Assembly: GCF_963662255.1 (NCBI RefSeq)
Contig: NC_085049.1
Span: forward strand, 23,468,142-23,532,141
Source: Cinclus cinclus
Taxonomy: Eukaryota > Chordata > Aves > Passeriformes > Cinclidae
DNA: 64,000 bases
Direction of reading: 5' to 3'
Shown here: piece by piece, positions 24,881 through 36,234 of the stretch
Numbering within the stretch: the stretch's first letter is position 1
Layout: each line of letters opens with the position of its first letter
Program-made: the position numbers and the translations under genes
Notes under the pieces: model-generated
Told to the model about the DNA's origin: nothing
Seen by the model: only the letters and a program-made list of their open reading frames with translations
The model's database searches: none

Positions 24881-27280
24881 GGGACTCTAGAAGAGGAATG
24901 CTAAGAAAGGAATGATGTCAACAAAATAATCCACAGATTTTCTTTGAGGTATCAATGGACAGATGCCTGTTTCTCACTCCAGAGAAGGTTTTTTTTTGTG
25001 GGAGACAGCACAGAGGAAATATCTGTCTTGCAGAATAATAAGGCAAGAGTGGAAAAATGTGCACTCCAGAAGTTCTGTGACAAAGGGGCATTATGATGTC
25101 TGGGTTATTTCTAGAGCAGAAGAAATCCATGGGGCTAGAAATTGTGACAGAGCTTCTTTTGTGGTCACTGGGGAAACATCCCACCCACTCCTTGTCCCCA
25201 GAGGACATTCTGGTTTCAAAGGCTGGCCATCCATATGAAATAGCATCTCTGAACAGCTTGTTTTCATGAAGAAAGCCACCTGGCATCCCTGAGGGTGTTG
25301 GCAATGGAATCATTCAGGAAAAGAGAAACAGGTGGATGTGGGTGGTATTTGTCTAATTTCTCTGAAGGGCATCTCATCCAGATATATCCCCCAGGTTCCA
25401 TATCATGGAATGGGAGTTGAAATTCCTTGCTAGGACTTTGAAGGCTCTAAAATGCAATGTTGGAAATTTGGAATTGGGAATTTGAAGTGTTTGAGTGCAC
25501 TGAGCTGGTGAGTCTCATTTGAACCTGCTAGTGATACCTATTGTAGCACTTCCAGACCTTTGTAAACCAGATCTCAGGATTCAGTTGACCAACCACACAC
25601 ATGCCACACATGCCTGGCAGGACTGATGCAGTTAGTTTTCACCTCCTTTAAAATACTGAGCAAATAGTTCATTTCTTGAGCAAATAAGCAAACTGTTTGC
25701 TTTTGGCTGTTCCTCTTGCTGCCTGATGAAGCTCATCTGTTGGGAAAATAAGTAATAGACATAAATCCCAATAGAAAAACTCACATATTTTCTTAATAAC
25801 ATTGTACATTTAGTTGAATTATTTAAAAGATTCCAGATGCTTAATCTGTTGCTAATATGTTCTGTCTTATTTGGACATAAATGAAATTACTTTGTTTCTG
25901 AAGGAATGATTCCATCTTATTATTCCCATGAAGAGATAATCATAGTTCTTTTATAAGCCTATATGTTGTTGGGCACTTCTACAGACATGAGAACTGAAGC
26001 ATTTTAGGCAACAGGTGATGCAGGAGGTGATGTCTGAGACATCAGATATTTCCTTAATTCCCTCACCCGTTTCCAGTGAAAAATGTTTTGTGAGCTGCAG
26101 ATTTGGATGGACTGTTGGGCCAATATCAGAGAGTCTGAACCCTTGGGTATTCAGGATTTTGTTTAATCCATGGAGCTGTGAGAAATCTGAGCAATCCTTT
26201 CATTAGAGTGGTGTCTAGGCTGCAAGACTTTGTAGGATTAGCACCAATTTTGGCCCCAATACCAAGTGACATGATGACTTTGGTCACTGATTTAGGATCT
26301 TGTTTCCTCCATGCCATGTCTCTGCAGTTGTACCAGTGACCATGTTCTATCAAGGGTGAAAAGCAAACATATATTTTCCTTTTTTTGAAAGAGGTCATTC
26401 ATGCAGAATAAACTTTTAGTTATGGGTGATGGGAAGTTCAGAGAGTGAATTTATTATACAATTAAGAGGGCTTGGAGCAACGAGACAACCTTTTCTATCC
26501 TCTCCAGATCTGTTTTAAACACAGTAACTCACTGTTCTCCAAGAATACTTGATATCACTTTTTACTTTGCTGAGCATTATTGCTATTTCAAATTATGCTC
26601 CTGGTTGGATCAGCCTTAATTTTTCCTCCTTGAATCTCATCCTATTTCACGCTTGTATTTCTACTTTCTCAGCAGCCTGGTATTTAATCTCTGTTCCCTT
26701 CTCTACTTGCAACCTGTCCTAATGTAGTAGTCTCTGCAAACCTGACTGACGTGACCTGGAGAGTTGTTGACATGTTAACCATAAGATAAACTGCGATCTC
26801 TGACTAAATACCACCTCACAGTTTCTTATAGGTTTCCACTTCTTTCACCGATTATTTGGTTTGGGATTACAGACATTTGTTTTGTTGATAGACCTACTCT
26901 AATTTTTGTGTGTGTGTCAATTGTATGAAAGACACAGAGAAACATTTTTAAGAAAATTAAATGTGAAGCCTACTGTTTCCTATTTTGCCAACTTGCTTTA
27001 TAATAAATCCAAATGAGCCTTTTCAAAGCATCTTTCAAGAGATCTGCATTTTACTGCCAACTGCCAACACAACTCTTTTTTCAGAAAGAAAAGAAAGGGG
27101 AAAATAATCTGGGATGCTGGTAAGAAGTAGCCCCCTGGAAAGCATTGTGTGTTTCCTATACAGTTTTAGCACATATATACAATTGGAATAAATATTGCCT
27201 AATTCAGCCCAGTGTATGAGTAGTTATAATTTCTCTGTTTGGAAATTGGAAAAGACTTGCAATTAGATTGCTATGGATCA

Positions 27281-27507
27281 GGGGAAGTTCAGATTGGACA
27301 TCAGGAAGAATTTCATCACATAAAGGGTGATTAGACATTGGAAGGGGCTGCCCAGAGAGGCAGTGGAATCCCCATCCCTGGAGTGTTTAAAGAAAGACTG
27401 GATGTGGCAGTCATTGCCCTGGTTTAGTTGACAAGATGGTGTTTGGTCAAAGCTTGGACTCGCTGATGTCAAGGTTCTTTTTCCACCCTGATTGGTTCTG
27501 TGATTCA
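27281..27507 (+). mobile_element. CR1-type LINE 3' end, different subfamily
   Basis: GGGAAGTTCAGATTGGACAT, GAAGGGGCTGCCCAGAGAGG, CAGTGGAATCCCCATCCCTG, TTTAGTTGACAAGATGGTGT and TTGGTTCTGTGATTC form the tail of an avian CR1 subfamily marked by 'tagttgacaaggtggtgttcggtca'. Sense orientation. Confidence 0.82.
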
Positions 27508-30120
27508 TGAGGAAGTCACTGCCAATTTGATACCATCAGCAATTTATATGTGTCTAAAGATATGCTCATAATGTCAAAATGTATGCATTTCATTACCCTT
27601 CCAGCTCCATTAATGGAGTTTGCCTCCTTGTGTTTGTTTTTCCTTGCTTTATTGACACCTCCTAGTTATTATTACATACTCCCCCACTATTGCTGGGTTT
27701 TGGGGGGGAGGCTGGGTGTGTGAAGGTACAGGGGTGCTCATTATGGACTTCTTCTTACTGTAGACTTTTTCCATGATTAGCCAAACAAAATATTTTTGCT
27801 GGACATGGGATCAGAGCAAGGAGCAGCACCAATGACAATGACAGAGAAAGCAGGGGCAGGACTCTTGTAACTCCAAAATGTGTCTTTTTTGGAGTAAAAT
27901 GGAGTGAGATAGAGGCCCCTCACTCCTGTATTCTTTCCCATCCTTCCAGTCTTCCATTTGCAGTTTATCCAGCACTCTTTTCTGCATGTCATCTCTCTGT
28001 TATTGGCAAAAGTTTCCTTCTGTAGATTGTGTTCTGCAACTGTGTTTTAAACTTTATAGCAAATTAAAATGTTAGAATACAAACTTAATTAATACTTTAC
28101 GGCTGGTAATAAATGCTCTGGAGACAGGGAAAGAATTTTGCATAGGCACATCCCCCTTTTAATCCTTTCTCTGCTCCTCAAGCTTTTAATTACCAGCTTG
28201 AAAATGTTGCTAAAATTTACACCACTGTGCTCTCCTCTGGTGCTGGTGTGATCATTCACAGTTTGTGTAAGCTAAATTTGAAACTGCAACTAAAGGAAGC
28301 TGATAATGTGTTGCATGTCTTTGTCTCATGCTTTGTGTGGGGGTAAGTGGCTTCACATGGTATAAGACAATGGAGAATCATGTTTTAAGTGTGCAATGCC
28401 AAAGCCTTAGAGTGAGATCTTGCCTCACTAGAAGTTTTGTGATGATTTCACAGCAGCGAGATGTTCAGCCTAGATTCTTCCAGCTAGGACACTGACACAT
28501 AATCAGGCCAGAAAACTTCAAGGGAACATGGAAAGGGCATCTTTCCTCAGAGTCTTACACTAATTTCCTGTCTTCTAGACCTGAAATCATAAGCTCAGTT
28601 GAGTTCAATTCAGAGAACTGTAATCTGTGCTTTGCCAATCGCAAAATTGTTAACTGCCTTAATTCCTGGGCCCAAATTGCTAATATGAAAGTGTATAATG
28701 AGATTAAACAAGTGATTTTAAGGATAAAATTCAGGTAAATTGAGACAAATTGACTTGAAATTACAAAAGATAACATAATTTTGCACATTTTTATACTTTA
28801 AGAAGAGATACTGAAAGTAGTTGGCAACTGATTGTGTGACCAATGGACTCACACAGAGCTGCTAGTCCTATGCTTAAGATAATTTACAGAAAGAAACTCC
28901 TAAATTAAATCACTGCCAGTAATTTAAATGGTGCTGAATTAGGGGAAATACTAAAAGTTACTTTTTTGAAAGTTATGCACAATAAATTGTTTTTAAATGG
29001 GTTGTGTTTATTATTCCATTAACTTCTCTATTTGATGTTCACAGTTTATATGAGAAAGTGTGAAACCAGATTGACTATTACAATAGTGGTGCTGTGGATT
29101 GCAGGGTACAAAGTGGGGGTTGGAAATCCAGTGAACTCCAGGACAGTGAAATCCCTTTCCTTTTCCTAAATTTAGTCTTTGGAACTCACTTTGTTTTCCC
29201 TGATAGTTCCATTTTCAGTCAATATCAAAGCATATTAAATTGATTTAACCATGCAAAGTAAAATAGCCACATGTCTGGCTCAAAATCTGTCTTCCTTATG
29301 CTTGGCTATATTTATTTAAGAGTATTTTAAAGCCACATGTGGAATTTCATGACATTCTTTGAGATTTTTCAGGAGATACACTAAAAAACAAAAGCTGAGC
29401 AGGTGACAGTGTATCCCTTCATGCCCTGAGCTGAATTTGTGACATTCCAGCACCACCTTCTCTAGTATGGCAGGCCTGGGTACCACTGTCAGTCAGGGGC
29501 TTTGGAAATCCCACCAGATGTATTCATTCAGTTGGCCCTTTGCCTTCTCAGGATCAGCCTCATCATGATTTATTAACCATCTACAAAGAGCATTGACAAA
29601 CAATGAATATTTATGACTACAGATGTAACCCTATTGTTTGTGCAAATTACAGTGTTTTCCTGGTAATATTCTGAACGGCTTCAAGTTGACATAAATAATT
29701 CATACTTGTAAAGCCATATGTTAAACTGTCATTGTAAAAGACTAAGTGCTGCCAGTTTTCACTTGAACCATATGTAAATATCAAGCACTTGATATTAAAC
29801 AGTGATATAAAGTCTAAGCACCTTAATGCCACTTACACAATAAAGACTGCAATATGCCACATTGCATTGAGTGCCAGCGTCAAAAGAAGTTTAACTGCAG
29901 CAAAGGGACCATTTTTATTCCTGAGTAAATTGCAACATATTAATGTAACTAAGTCTGGCTTTACAGATTTAAATTACAGTGAAAAAAGACCTCCAACCTT
30001 TGTCATTATTACTGAGCGAAGGAGACAGCTTGAAATATTTCCACTAATCTACTGCAAGTGGCTAGTTTTTATCAAGGTACTTATTGCATGCATGTGACAT
30101 ACATTTACATGCATTTAATG

Positions 30121-30145
30121 TGTGTATATATATATATATATATAG
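30121..30145. repeat. (TA)n microsatellite
   Basis: TGTGTATATATATATATATA followed by TATAG. It lies 32 bp before the 3' tip of an antisense CR1 copy. Confidence 0.85.
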
Positions 30146-30176
30146 ATGAGTGTGTCAAATGCTGTGCAAATGTCAA

Positions 30177-30337
30177 AGAATCATGGAATAGCCTGGGTGG
30201 GAAGGCACCTTAAAACCACCCAGTTCCAAGTCCCTGCCACAGGCAGGGACACCTCCCACTAGCCCAGGTTCTCCAAGCCCCATCCAGCTTGGCTTTGGAC
30301 ACTTGCATGGATAGGGCAGCCACAGTTTCTCTAGGAC
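30177..30337 (-). mobile_element. CR1 LINE 3' terminus, antisense
   Basis: AAGAATCATGGAATAGCCTG, GCAGGGACACCTCCCACTAG, GCCCCATCCAGCTTGGCTTT and GGCAGCCACAGTTTCTCTAG are the CR1 3' end read in antisense. Confidence 0.92.
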
Positions 30338-30619
30338 TTTTTATTTTTCATTAGGAATTTCAGAATGTAGTGTTAAGACTCATAAGGAGTAGATAGCACT
30401 TAGATTAATGGATTCTTCCCTCCATTCTGCCAGCATCTCCACTGACAGAGATGAAGCTCATATCCTTTTTTTTGTGCCAGGCTTCATGGCTGGAAGCACA
30501 ACCCTCACCCACCACTTGAAATATTTCTGGTCCTGTGGAAGAGCTGTGAGTCTCCTGAGGCACAGAGACTTGGCTACTCACACATACTTTCATGAACCCT
30601 GTTATGTGAAGGGCCAAGC

Positions 30620-31190
30620 TGTTGAAACCCTGAAGCCTGGGAGTTCTGAACTTTCTGTGCTTTCTGACACTGACCCCCAAAAGAGCACTGCTTTTGATTT
30701 GAAGCCTTGGAGAGGGCTTCCAAATTTAAGTAATAGTGTTAGAATAGAAGTGTGTAATTCCACATGGTGAAGGGTTTTGAATTTGGGGTTTTGAAATATA
30801 ATAATAGATAATGGGACAAGATGGAGGTTCCTGGGCGTTGTCTCTTTCTTCCTTCTTGTTCCTTCTTCCTCTTGGTTTTAGGTAGTAGTTTTTGGTTGGA
30901 TAGAAAATCCTGCAGTGCAGGTCTGAGATGTTTGGTTATTGGGTCAAAAGTATAAATAATATAGATGTTAGATTTTAATTGGATAGTTAGCCTTTAAAAG
31001 ACCTTGTAACTAGCTAGGTTCACCTCCAGTTTCTCACTTTTGGCTTGATAACTAGAAGTGCTGAATAACTCCCTGTACTTTAGATAAGATTTAATAAAGA
31101 TTCAACAAAGTCCAAACAATAAATCCATCTCTTGAGCATTCTATCCTGACTCTGAAGGAAGGAAGAAGAAAACAAATAGTCACTAACACC
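30620..31190 (+). mobile_element. LTR-like unit (candidate solo LTR of an endogenous retrovirus)
   Basis: A contiguous block with LTR-type signals and no protein frame. It has a TATA-like stretch (GTATAAATAATA at about 30950), an AATAAA at 31093-31098 and another at 31118-31123, followed by a short U5-like end (CATCTCTTGAGCATTCTATC). The text 'GACAAGATGGAGGTTCCTGG' and 'GGTTATTGGGTCAAAAGTAT' is of a kind I associate with songbird LTRs. Ends are not defined: I could not find a convincing target-site duplication, and the unit may begin anywhere between about 30400 and 30770. No gag, pol or env sequence is next to it. Confidence 0.45.
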
Positions 31191-31399
31191 AGGTCAGTTG
31201 CCCTTGTCAGGGCTGTAGCCTGTGGGAGATTTACTTCCAACCCACTTACAGGAGAAGAAATAGAGCTGTGGGCTTGGCTGCTCGTTCCCATTCTGAGGGA
31301 GTGGTCTCAGCCAGCTTAAAAGCCACAAGAGGTGGCCTGATCACAGTTCAGAAGAACCCACAGCTAAACTCCAAAATTCTGCCATGCTCTTGACTGATA

Positions 31400-31590
31400 A
31401 ATTTACAGCTAAATGCCAAGGCTGGAGGTTCCAGATAGGCAAATTCAGATTGGAAATAAGCCATGTATTTTCAAAAGCTAAGGTAATTAACAACTGGAAT
31501 GACTTAATAAGGCTTGTAACTGAGTGTTCATCACAAAAATGCTCAAGCTGTGATTTTAGAGTTTTTTAAAAAAAATTAGTTAAATCACAT
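31400..31590 (+). mobile_element. Ancient CR1/L3-like LINE fragment
   Basis: CAAATTCAGATTGGAAATAA, AAGCTAAGGTAATTAACAAC, TGGAATGACTTAATAAGGCT and the T/A-rich end resemble the 3' tail of old CR1/L3 LINEs ('...gtaattaaccattggaacaa...'). Heavily diverged. Confidence 0.4.
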
Positions 31591-33538
31591 CCATTATTCT
31601 TATAGCAAGAACCATCTCAAGGAAGTTGCATGGTTACAAAGAGACTAAGACTGGGTGGTTAAAAATAACATTGCTTAGCCTTAAAATCCATTAATTTCCA
31701 TGATCCTAGTACTGAGCCTTGCACACACTTCTCACAGCACTCTATTCAGCATTGCTTCCACAATTTACAGTGTGTCCACTAAGCTCTACTGAAGCTAATG
31801 GTGTGTCTGTGCTACTCTGCATGTTTCAAAGACAGCACAAATTTTTAATTAAAGGTTTTGCAGTTCTTCGTCTGTCTCCAAATGAGTCTTGGCAGTTTGT
31901 TTGCCATGTGCAGTCCTGAGACAGAACATTGCTCACAAAACACAACCACATTTACTGTTAAAATTCCACTGCTGCTTGAGCAAGAAGAGTAGAAAATTAA
32001 TTTCTGTCTTTTAATGGGTTTTAAACCAAAAGCACTTTCTTTTGCTTCTGTGGGAGTGTGAAAGTAGAGCTTCTTGATTCAAACAGGGATAGACACAGGC
32101 ATTGAAACTGCAGAGCATGGCTGCAGTTTTTTCTTCCCATAAAGAAGTCTGAGTTGTGCTTCTTTTTGTGTCACCACTCTGGAATTGATAGTTTTCCAAA
32201 ACTTCCCATTCTGCAGGCTTTTTCTGGCTCATAATTTCCAAATGGCTCTGAAGGATCCTTTTCTCCTTGTCTTAAACTTATTTCAAGGCCAAAGTAAAAT
32301 TGTGGGAGATTATAGGGACCCCTTACTTCAGAAACCACTTGTTTCATACGTTGTCTTGAGGCTGCAGTGCACACGCAGTGCTTCAGGTATCACACAAATA
32401 CAAAAGAGCTGTTTAATACCACAGTTTGTATTTCTAGATGCTTACTTGGACAGTGCTGTTTTTATACAAATTGAAGCCTTTGTATTGAAGTAGAAATCAA
32501 CTAAAAAAGGTGCAGTTATAAAAATGGCAATTACTATAGAATTTATTTGAAGCTTTCTGGGCATACTTAGAGATGAATTTCTGGATTTTGTGATTGGAAA
32601 TATAATTTTGTATCTTATTTTTGTTGCTAGCAGTGTAAGACTTTAGAGAGGAGTCCTGGATTTTGTTCTTCTCTGAGCATCTTTTCCTAAATTCCAGTCA
32701 ATTATTACAACTCTGTGCAAGTCGAGTGAAATCATTGGGATCATCCAGGTGCAACCACAGTGAAGACCCTGAATTTCAGCACTGGAGCTGCAAAGCAGGA
32801 TAGAGAAGAGAGAAAACCTGTGGCTGTAATCCCCAAGTGCAGGTTAAGCTGGCATTGCTGATGGTTAGAAACACCTGCTTGGAGGAGGTGTTGTCTTGAG
32901 GGAAAATATCAATTAATAACTGAAATACTTGTGATCTGAGCAAAGTGGCTGTGGTTTAATTCACAGAGAAGCATAGAACTGTTTTCAAGAGCTGCATGGT
33001 GCTGTCCAAATGCAGGGTATTTCCAGCTTTCCACAGCTCAGAGGCCCACCCATATGAGGATGCAGAGCTGGATCTTTGCCATGTTAAGTTACTCATATGG
33101 AAATAAACCGTCCAGAAAAATATAGAAAGTATTTAATTTTATCTTTCTTAATTTCTTGACTTTTTTAAAATCTAATTTTTTATTTTTTAGTAGGAAAATG
33201 TTTGTATCCCTTCATGGAATACATTCAATGCACCATTAAACATTAAAACACGACCACATCACTGCACACAGACCAAAACCTGCTTTTCCCTCCACTAGAA
33301 CTGCAAACCCATCATTGTATAGAAGGAAAATGAAAGTAAGATTTTTAAAGTAAATCTTTTAGTTTGCCTTTGGCACAAAACCAAACAATTTCTATTGTGA
33401 GGTTTTCTGTCTTCATATAAATATTCCCCTGCAACACAGTTCATCTTGGGGAATGTTCCCCAGTGTAACATATCTGTCACTAAGATTATTCTTCAGATGA
33501 TCCATTTCATCTTCCTGCGTCTATAAATACTAACACTT

Positions 33539-33810
33539 TTTGGGCTGCTCCAGATAGAGGATCATCCATCCCATCTCCTGGCCCTGCACAGACACCCCAA
33601 CAATCCCACTCTGTGCATCCCTGGAAGCATTGTCCAAACACTCCTGGAGCTCTGGCAGTCTTGGGGCTATGACCATTCCCTGGGGAGCCTGGGCAGTGCC
33701 CAACACCCTCTGGTCGAGGAACCTTTCCCTGATAACCAACCTAAACCTCCCCTGACCCGGCTTCATACTATTTCCTGGAGTCCTGTCTCTGGTCACAAGA
33801 ACAGAAGGTA
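33539..33810 (-). mobile_element. CR1 LINE 3' end, antisense, different subfamily
   Basis: CACTCCTGGAGCTCTGGCAG, GACCATTCCCTGGGGAGCCT, ACCTTTCCCTGATAACCAAC and CCTAAACCTCCCCTGACCCG are the antisense tail of a CR1 subfamily whose sense copy also appears at about 57.9 kb. The minus strand carries a degenerate frame at 33530-33796. Confidence 0.85.
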
Positions 33811-33829
33811 CCTTTCCACTGCCTGGAAG

Positions 33830-33945
33830 GACGGGTAGCTCTGGGATGGATGAGGATGAACTGGGAAAAACTGAGATGGACTGGGAGCTCTAGAAGGGAC
33901 CAGGATTAGCTGAGACTTCTGGGATGGAGTGGGAGTTCCAGGATA
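33830..33945. repeat. Imperfect minisatellite-like GGGATGGA/ACTGGGA tract
   Basis: The unit 'ctgggatgga' and relatives recur (GCTCTGGGATGGATGAGGAT, AACTGGG, GAGATGGACTGGGAGCTCTA, TTCTGGGATGGAGTGGGAG). Units are unequal and mutated, so this is a decayed or young short tandem array beside a CR1 copy. Confidence 0.5.
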
Positions 33946-34170
33946 TTCTAGTTAAATTTCCAAATTTGTTTTTGGTCACCTATGTTAAGTAACTCAGTTT
34001 CTTCATCCAGCATTTCTTTTCTTCTCATGTTGACTTAGCAGCTCCTCATATTGTTCAGATCTCCCTTTGGCTGAGTGCTTCAGAACATGGCAAACTCATG
34101 GAAAAGTAAGGTTAAAGGAAGCACATGCATGGAAGAGTAAGCTGAGGAGATGGCCTGATAACCATCGTGG

Positions 34171-34678
34171 TGTTATCCCAGCCAGCAGCCACTCCCCAAC
34201 AGCAGGATCAGGAGGAGAATGGGAAGGATAAAAGAGAGAAAATCCCTGACTGGGATAAAGGCAGCTTTATAGCAAAGCAAAGCAAGGAATTAATTCCCTG
34301 CTTGCCATGGATGGGCAGGTGTTCAACCATCCCCAGGAGAGCAGGACCCCATCACATACAACAGTTCCTCAGGAAGACAGACACCATTACTCCAAACACC
34401 CCTCCGTCCTTCTCCCCACTTTATACACTGATGATGATGCCATAAAGTTTGGAATGTCCCTTTGGTCATTTGGGGTGGCTGTGTCCTGGCTGTGTCTCCT
34501 TTTAAATTCTTTCAGCAATGTGGCAGCAAGAAAGGCCTTGGGTCAGTGTAAGCTCTGCTCATCAATAACAAACCCATCTCTGTATCCCTGTTATCTGTAG
34601 CCCTGTGTTCAGCACAAGTACAAGGCACAGCCCCACACCAGCCACAGCCCCACACAGCCCCTATTGAAACCGTAAAAT
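34171..34678. mobile_element. Passerine-type ERV LTR (candidate solo LTR)
   Basis: The text runs 'TGTTATCCCAGCCAGCAGCC', 'GAATGGGAAGGATAAAAGAG', 'GATAAAGGCAGCTTTATAGC', 'AGTTCCTCAGGAAGACAGAC', 'TTTATACACTGATGATGATG', 'GGAATGTCCCTTTGGTCATT', 'GTGTCCTGGCTGTGTCTCCT'. These blocks occur in this order in an avian endogenous-retrovirus LTR common in songbird genomes. A 4-bp direct repeat GTGG flanks it (34167-34170 and 34679-34682), which suits a target-site duplication but could be chance. No retroviral genes are attached. Orientation is uncertain. Confidence 0.6.
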
Positions 34679-35224
34679 GTGGTGTCCTTCAGGCCTCCTG
34701 GGATATAATCACTCAGAACTTCTTTATGTCCTGTAGAATTGCTGAATGATAAGAGCCAAAATGCAATAAAACACACACGTGCATTCACAGGAACGTTTTT
34801 TTCAAGTACACTTCCAGCAATGTGCTGGACTCTTGTGTGTGAACTGCAAAGAGTATTTCTGTGCTGCATACACTGGGCCAAATTATTGGTGCTTCTGGTT
34901 GGGTTTGCTGTGCCCCAGTGCTGCCAAGACTGTCCCAAAGAAGATAAGGTCACAAGAGGGGCTGCTGAGTAATGCTCCTTTCCTTTCCACCATGGCAGTG
35001 GATATGCAGGCAGGATTGTGTCCTAGGTCTAATTCCAAATCCTGGTTAGAAAATCCACAGCTGCATTTCTGCATTTATATACTGCATTCCTAATTCTACT
35101 TTGGTGAACCTTCCTATAAAAGCACAATGATCCCAGATTTTTATGTTTATCTGAGGGCTGTTGTGCCTTAGAAATGGTTTATTGGAAATCTTTGACCTGA
35201 GTTCTAATCTGATTTAAATTCATT

Positions 35225-35265
35225 TAGATTCAGAATCACTCTGGGCTAACTCCAGTGTAAGGGTA
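35225..35265. repeat. Ancient amniote repeat-like fossil motif
   Basis: AGAATCACTCTGGGCTAACT then CCAGTGTAAGG looks like a fragment of the same old dispersed motif suspected at 16.6 and 19.9 kb. Very short; weak support. Confidence 0.2.
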
Positions 35266-36159
35266 GTACTGGTCCATGGGACAGTATTGGTGCTTCACAG
35301 AAATACCAACAGCAGCTGGCTTTTTTCCTTAGTTAATTTGATTATATAGTTTTAGTTTAACTTAAACAAAACAGCGCCCTTATTATTATTTTAAGAATTT
35401 TATTTTGAGAGGAGGGAATCATATTTCTCGCATAAATCCATCTTCAAATGTCTTCTTTAGATGTACATGCAGCTGGGTCTGGAGTTGAGTTTGTGTGGGG
35501 AGGGGAAGAGCGTACTGGATTTCACTGATCACAGTTGCTTTAAATTACGCAGGGAAGAGGGAGATGCTGTTTACACATAAAGAAAACAAGGCTGGCAGCA
35601 GAGATCAGTGGGGCCTTGCTTTTGTAGTTTCCCCCTGCTATAAAACAAGTACCAGGGGAAGGATTGGGGTGTCTTGCAAGAATTATCTGAGGGATCACAT
35701 TTGGTGCCTGTGACCATTAGAAAAAAAGTCCGTGTTCAATGGCAGTCAGCATTCACATCATGGTTTCTGTCTCAAGCACTGTTCTTCTGTAGCTTTACAA
35801 GAAGCAATTCAGAATTAATGACTGAATTGCCTAAAAGTAAATTAAGGTCAGTCTCAGTGATTTCTTCTGATATGCACTTAAGTAAGAGTTTTGCATGTTT
35901 TCAAATACTAAAATCATAGTTGCGTAGGATATTTTCTGGTTTTTGCAGACATTTTCTGCATGTCTTATTTAATCTTCCCCTCCTTTATCTGAAGTGAAAA
36001 TCTGCTTTAAAATATTCGTGTTCTGAATCGCATAATATACTTCAAAATCACAGCAGGGGAATTGAGAATGGCTCTCAATAACAAATCCTATTAATTCTAA
36101 TATTTCTAATTGTACAGTTCTGTCACATCTGTTATTTTGCTTATGTGTTCTGCCTACAG

Positions 36160-36234
36160 AATGAAAAGGAGAAGCTGACATGGAGTGACCGCATGCCTGG
36201 ATATGCAGCAAACTTCGGACTCATTTTATTTATG
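36160..36234 (+). CDS. ANO2: ANO2 exon: start of TM3
   Basis: A 75-bp exon of 25 codons, phase 0 at both ends, reading NEKEKLTWSDRMPGYAANFG then LILFM. It lies between gcctacag and ATG|gtaaca. The KLTW.DR.PGY block just before TM3 is diagnostic for ANO1/ANO2, and the NFG-LILFM stretch enters the membrane as TM3. With the exon at 2996 it makes a TM2-TM3 linker that seems about nine residues shorter than the mammalian ANO2 linker as I remember it. The donor site lacks the usual G at +5 and is weak. The ORF it lies in is short, but the frame, splice sites and family match agree. Confidence 0.92.

Larger units (their letters stand above)
3080..36159 (+). other. ANO2: ANO2 33-kb intron
   Basis: The intron runs from GTGAGA (3080) to tgcctacag (36159). 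Recognised contents are CR1 copies at about 6.4, 8.6, 9.2, 11.0, 11.5, 13.0, 15.4, 18.0, 23.0, 24.4, 27.3, 30.2 and 33.5 kb, LTR-like units at 30.6-31.2 and 34.2-34.7 kb, and small simple repeats. Stretches where I see no gene or named repeat are 3080-4270, 4374-6364, 7185-8629, 9681-10985, 11600-13012, 13168-15384, 15851-17960, 18142-22968, 23114-24420, 24881-27280, 27508-30120, 31591-33538 and 34679-36159, apart from short fossil motifs listed separately. The ORFs of 60-130 codons in these stretches have no recognisable domain. Confidence 0.8.
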
